Below are positions 8,788-10,920 of a stretch of DNA of 10,920 nucleotides, one piece after another. Both the position numbers and the translations under genes were made by a program. Source of the DNA: Planctomycetia bacterium. Its GTDB lineage: Bacteria; Planctomycetota; UBA1135; GCA-002686595. Position 1 is the stretch's first letter. Each line of letters begins with the position of its first letter. The stretch covers positions 1-10,920 of the forward strand of contig SXKQ01000209.1 of the NCBI GenBank assembly GCA_005778045.1, given 5' to 3'. The notes beneath the pieces are model-generated. The model was not told the DNA's origin. It made no database searches and was given only the letters and a program-made list of their open reading frames with translations.

Positions 8788-8797
8788 AGGCTACCAT
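8788..8797. promoter_or_regulatory. Putative shared two-way -10 element between the CoA-binding gene and nth
   Basis: AGGCTACCAT reads as TACCAT on the plus strand (8792-8797) and TAGCCT on the minus strand (8793-8788), two TANNNT boxes sharing the central TA. The plus box ends 10 bases before the nth ATG at 8808. The minus box gives a leader of roughly 20 to 25 bases to the CoA-binding gene at 8758. No clear -35 boxes are visible on either side. Confidence 0.4.
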
Positions 8798-8807
8798 CCC
8801 GCGTGCG

Positions 8808-9491
8808 ATGAAGCGCACGGATAAGGCCCAGCGAATCCAGGCGATTCTCGACAGTCGCTACCCCAACCCCCCCGTACCACTCGACCACACGGACCCGTAC
8901 ACGCTGCTCGTGGCCGTGCTGCTCTCGGCGCAGTGCACGGACGTGCGTGTGAACCAAGTCACGCCAGCGCTGTTCGCCCGCGCACGCACGCCGCAGGAGA
9001 TGGTGAAGCTGTCACCGGCCGAGATCCGCGCGATCATCCGTCCCTGCGGGCTCTCGCCCCAGAAGTCGCAGGCGATCCACGGCCTCTCGCGGCTCCTGCT
9101 CGAGCGCCACGGCGGAGCGGTGCCGCGCGACCTCGAGACACTCGAGACCCTGCCCGGCGTCGGCCACAAGACCGCGAGCGTCGTGGCGAGCCACGCCTTT
9201 GGCGTTCCGGCCTTTCCCGTCGACACGCACATCCACCGACTCGCGGCGCGCTGGGGCCTGTCGAACGGCTCGAGCGTGGAGCGCACCGAGCGCAACCTGA
9301 AGGCGCTCTTCCCGCCCGAGAGCTGGGAGCGCCTGCACCTGCAGATCATCTTCTTCGGACGCGAGCACTGCCCGGCCCTGCGTCACGATCTCGCCCAGTG
9401 CCCGATCTGCTCGTGGGCCGCGTCCAAGGCGCGCGCCCGGCTCGAGCAGAAGGCGCGCAGCGGCAAGGACGCCTCGAAGCGCGCCCGTTGA
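8808..9491 (+). CDS. nth: Endonuclease III-family DNA glycosylase/AP lyase
   Basis: This 227-residue protein (E. coli Nth is 211) removes oxidised pyrimidines from DNA and cuts the resulting abasic site. Family marks: DPYTLLVAVLLSAQCTD (29-45), the helix-hairpin-helix LPGVGHKTASVV (115-126) with the catalytic lysine K121, and FPVDTHIHRLAARWG (136-150) with the catalytic aspartate D139. The C-terminal cluster region shows only three cysteines, C188, C198 and C201 (C-X9-C-X2-C). The usual fourth, about six residues after the third, is absent: the sequence continues SWAASKAR. The tail is basic (about 207-227). An in-frame ATG at 8757 would add 17 residues; 8808 is preferred because it matches the family N-terminus and lies just downstream of the TANNNT element. 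The cyaY ATG follows 29 bases after the stop. Confidence 0.93.
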   Translation: MKRTDKAQRIQAILDSRYPNPPVPLDHTDPYTLLVAVLLSAQCTDVRVNQVTPALFARARTPQEMVKLSPAEIRAIIRPCGLSPQKSQAIHGLSRLLLERHGGAVPRDLETLETLPGVGHKTASVVASHAFGVPAFPVDTHIHRLAARWGLSNGSSVERTERNLKALFPPESWERLHLQIIFFGREHCPALRHDLAQCPICSWAASKARARLEQKARSGKDASKRAR

Positions 9492-9505
9492 GAGATCGGC
9501 GGGAC

Positions 9506-9513
9506 GCTATTCT
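9506..9513 (+). promoter_or_regulatory. Putative -10 element of cyaY
   Basis: GCTATTCT (TATTCT core at 9508-9513) ends 7 bases before the ATG at 9521. No Shine-Dalgarno lies in CTCGCCC. A TTGAGA at 9488-9493 is only 14 bases upstream, too close for a standard -35. It suggests cyaY-lysR can be transcribed separately from nth as a leaderless message. Confidence 0.45.
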
Positions 9514-9520
9514 CTCGCCC

Positions 9521-9844
9521 ATGGAGAAGCCGAACTACACGCAGCGCGTCGACGAGTGCCTCGAGCGTGTCGCCACATGGCTCGAGTCCTTCGATCCTGA
9601 CGAGGTGGACTACGCGACCACGGATGGCGTCGTGAGCCTGCAGTTTCCCGATGGCGCGCGCTACGTGCTCAATCGCCAGTCGGCGGCGTCGCAGATCTGG
9701 TTCGCGGCCGGCGCGCGCGCCTGGCATTACAACTGGGATGAAACCAAAGGCTGCTGGGTCGACGATCGCGACGCCCACGAGCTCTACGCGAACATCGCGC
9801 GGGTCGTCTCGGACAAGCTGCGCCGCAAGGTGAGCGCGCCGTGA
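9521..9844 (+). CDS. cyaY: Frataxin-like iron-sulfur assembly protein CyaY
   Basis: This 107-residue protein matches the usual CyaY length (E. coli 106). Frataxins bind iron at an acidic surface and modulate iron-sulfur cluster assembly on the IscS/IscU machinery. Visible marks: an acidic N-terminal helix (DECLERVATWLESFDPDEVDY, read as two parts, residues 11-20 and 21-31), the strand DGVVSLQFPDGARYVLN (35-51), the signature NRQSAASQIWFA (51-62), and AWHYNWDETKGCWVDDR (67-83) with the conserved Trp pair. The ATG at 9521 gives the canonical N-terminus. The end overlaps the LysR-type gene by GTGA, so the two are translationally linked. Frataxin is best known from proteobacteria and mitochondria, so its occurrence here helps place the organism once compared with relatives. 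Confidence 0.92.
   Translation: MEKPNYTQRVDECLERVATWLESFDPDEVDYATTDGVVSLQFPDGARYVLNRQSAASQIWFAAGARAWHYNWDETKGCWVDDRDAHELYANIARVVSDKLRRKVSAP
9827..9834 (+). promoter_or_regulatory. Shine-Dalgarno of the LysR-type regulator gene
   Basis: AAGGTGAG lies 6 bases before the GTG at 9841, within the last codons of cyaY. It supports the GTG start and its overlap with the cyaY stop. Confidence 0.5.
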
Positions 9845-10719
9845 TCGGCCTGCATCGGCTCGAGGGGTTCTACTGGGTCGCACGCACCGGCGGCTACGCG
9901 CGGGCGGCGCGAGCGTTCCCCTACCCCATCACCCAGCCGGCGGTGCACCAGCAGGTGAAGAAGCTCGAAAGCGAGCTTGGGCTCGCGCTGTTCGAGCGCG
10001 TCGGCAAGGAGCAGATGCAGCTCACGGCCGCGGGCGAGCGGCTCTTCCGCTTCGTCTCGCCGTTCTTCGAGGGCCTGCCCTCGGTCGTGCGCGCCGTGCA
10101 GTCCGGCGACAGCAGCGGCACGCTGATCGTGCACGCCGCGCCGATGTTCGTGCGCCACCTGCTGCCCCGCTGGATCCAGCGCGTGCGCCGCAGCCATCCC
10201 GAAGGACGGCTCGAGCTCGTCGAAATGCCGCACGCCGACGTCGCGCGCCTGCGCGACGGGTCGGCAGACCTGCTCGTCGACTTCCTGCCCGAATGGCCCG
10301 CAGACGTGGCGACTCAGGCCGTCGGAACTCTGCGTGGATTCATCGTCCTACCCGCGAAGCACGCTCTGGCCAAGCGCGCGCGCCTGTCGCTTGCGCAGCT
10401 CGCCGAAGAGACGTTCATCAGCTATCCCGCAGGTGGCATCGCGCACGACCTACAGATGCGCGCGCTCGCGGAGCACGGCATTCGACCGCGCAACATGCTC
10501 TCCGCGAGTACCGCGGAGTCGATCCTCGGCTTCGTCGAGGCCGAGCTCGGCTTCTCGCTCGTCGCGTGGATCGGCGACGAGGGCCCGCGCTGGCCGGGAA
10601 TCGCGGCCCTGCCGCTGCAGTCGCCGAAGGTCGAGTTCCCGGTGATGGCGGCCTGGCGCAAGGACATGCCCGAGCATGCACTGCTCGACGCGGCACTCTC
10701 CTGCTCGCCAAAGCCCTGA
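9841..10719 (+). CDS. LysR-type transcriptional regulator
   Basis: This 292-residue protein has the standard LysR plan. An N-terminal winged helix-turn-helix (about 4-66) reads LHRLEGFYWVARTGGYARAA, then QPAVHQQVKKLESELGLALFERVGK, with LTAAGERLF closing the wing. The co-inducer domain follows (about 92-290), with GTLIVHAAP at its first strand. The recognition helix region is AARAFPYPITQPAV, two residues longer in the turn than the usual AAxxLHVSQPAV. The C-terminal domain has no feature that names the ligand. The GTG start overlaps the cyaY stop and has a good ribosome binding site. LysR regulators often control the adjacent divergent gene, but here the gene is the last of its unit with no divergent partner, so the target may be its own operon or a distant gene. 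Confidence 0.93.
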   Translation: MIGLHRLEGFYWVARTGGYARAARAFPYPITQPAVHQQVKKLESELGLALFERVGKEQMQLTAAGERLFRFVSPFFEGLPSVVRAVQSGDSSGTLIVHAAPMFVRHLLPRWIQRVRRSHPEGRLELVEMPHADVARLRDGSADLLVDFLPEWPADVATQAVGTLRGFIVLPAKHALAKRARLSLAQLAEETFISYPAGGIAHDLQMRALAEHGIRPRNMLSASTAESILGFVEAELGFSLVAWIGDEGPRWPGIAALPLQSPKVEFPVMAAWRKDMPEHALLDAALSCSPKP

Positions 10720-10722
10720 CGC

Positions 10723-10920
10723 TCAGCGCAACTCGAGCACGCGGGGCCGGAACGCAAGCCGGCCTTCCTTCGCCGCGACGCCCCACGCAGCGACGACGAC
10801 CTCGAGAGCGGCTCGTTCGCAGTCCCAGCGGAGCGTGAGCGCGTCCTCACTCCCGTCGCGCAGCTCGGCGACGACGATGCGCTCGTCGTCAATGAGCGCG
10901 AAGGTCACTCCGCCGAGGCC
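10723..10920 (-). CDS. C-terminal end of an unrecognised protein, truncated by right edge
   Basis: An open minus-strand frame of 65 codons enters from the right edge and stops with TGA at 10725-10723. It reads GLGGVTFALIDDERIVVAEL at its start, then ALTLRWDCERAALEVVVAAWG and ends RPRVLELR, giving an alternating beta-strand pattern. An internal GTG at 10908 could be a start, but the frame is open beyond it, so a longer protein continuing outside the window is more likely. It is convergent with the LysR-type gene, with 3 bases between stops. I recognise no family. Confidence 0.6.
   Translation of the reverse strand, partial: GLGGVTFALIDDERIVVAELRDGSEDALTLRWDCERAALEVVVAAWGVAAKEGRLAFRPRVLELR

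Noticed and set aside
8757..8807. Upstream ATG for nth at 8757
   Set aside because: It would add a non-conserved MALFLVTL segment and start upstream of the predicted -10 element. It overlaps the CoA-binding gene start at the CCATGG palindrome, which explains its presence.

Overview
The window is a dense, very GC-rich stretch of bacterial chromosome. G or C dominates third codon positions. There are no mobile elements, repeats, CRISPR arrays or RNA genes that I can recognise. The gene set fits a high-GC Gram-negative such as a planctomycete or myxobacterium: HEAT-like repeats, a CpcT-family lipoprotein, a long carboxyltransferase, frataxin and a large GT-C-like membrane protein. The phylum cannot be settled from the sequence.

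Layout. (1) Positions 1-850 (-) hold the 5' part of a helical-repeat protein cut by the left edge. (2) Positions 1007-4682 (+) hold a compact three-gene operon for a biotin-dependent acyl-CoA carboxylase: biotin carboxylase, a 575-residue carboxyltransferase, and a carrier protein with two barrel-sandwich-like domains. (3) Positions 4691-5329 (-) encode a CpcT/CpeT-family lipoprotein. (4) Positions 5478-6365 (+) encode a YfcH/SDR39U1-type NAD(P)-binding epimerase-like protein. (5) Positions 8758-6370 (-) hold a two-gene unit: a YccU-type CoA-binding protein, then a 658-residue polytopic membrane protein. (6) Positions 8808-10719 (+) encode endonuclease III, frataxin (CyaY) and a LysR-type regulator. 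(7) Positions 10723-10920 (-) hold the C-terminal end of an unrecognised protein.

Gene ends are packed tightly. Three tail-to-tail junctions leave only 3 to 8 bases, and one puts both stop codons inside a 14-base perfect palindrome. Head-to-head gaps are about 50 to 150 bases and carry TANNNT elements very close to the start codons. Promoter-proximal genes lack a clear Shine-Dalgarno sequence, while most internal operon genes have one. This suggests leaderless or near-leaderless transcripts for operon-leading genes.

The observations most worth following are these. The biotin carboxylase has isoleucine where a metal-ligand asparagine is expected. The biotin carrier has an N-terminal domain with no biotinyl lysine. 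Endonuclease III lacks one expected cluster cysteine and lies directly upstream of frataxin. A putative two-way -10 element lies between the CoA-binding gene and nth. I did not find a clearly new multi-gene system; the interest lies in variants of known families.
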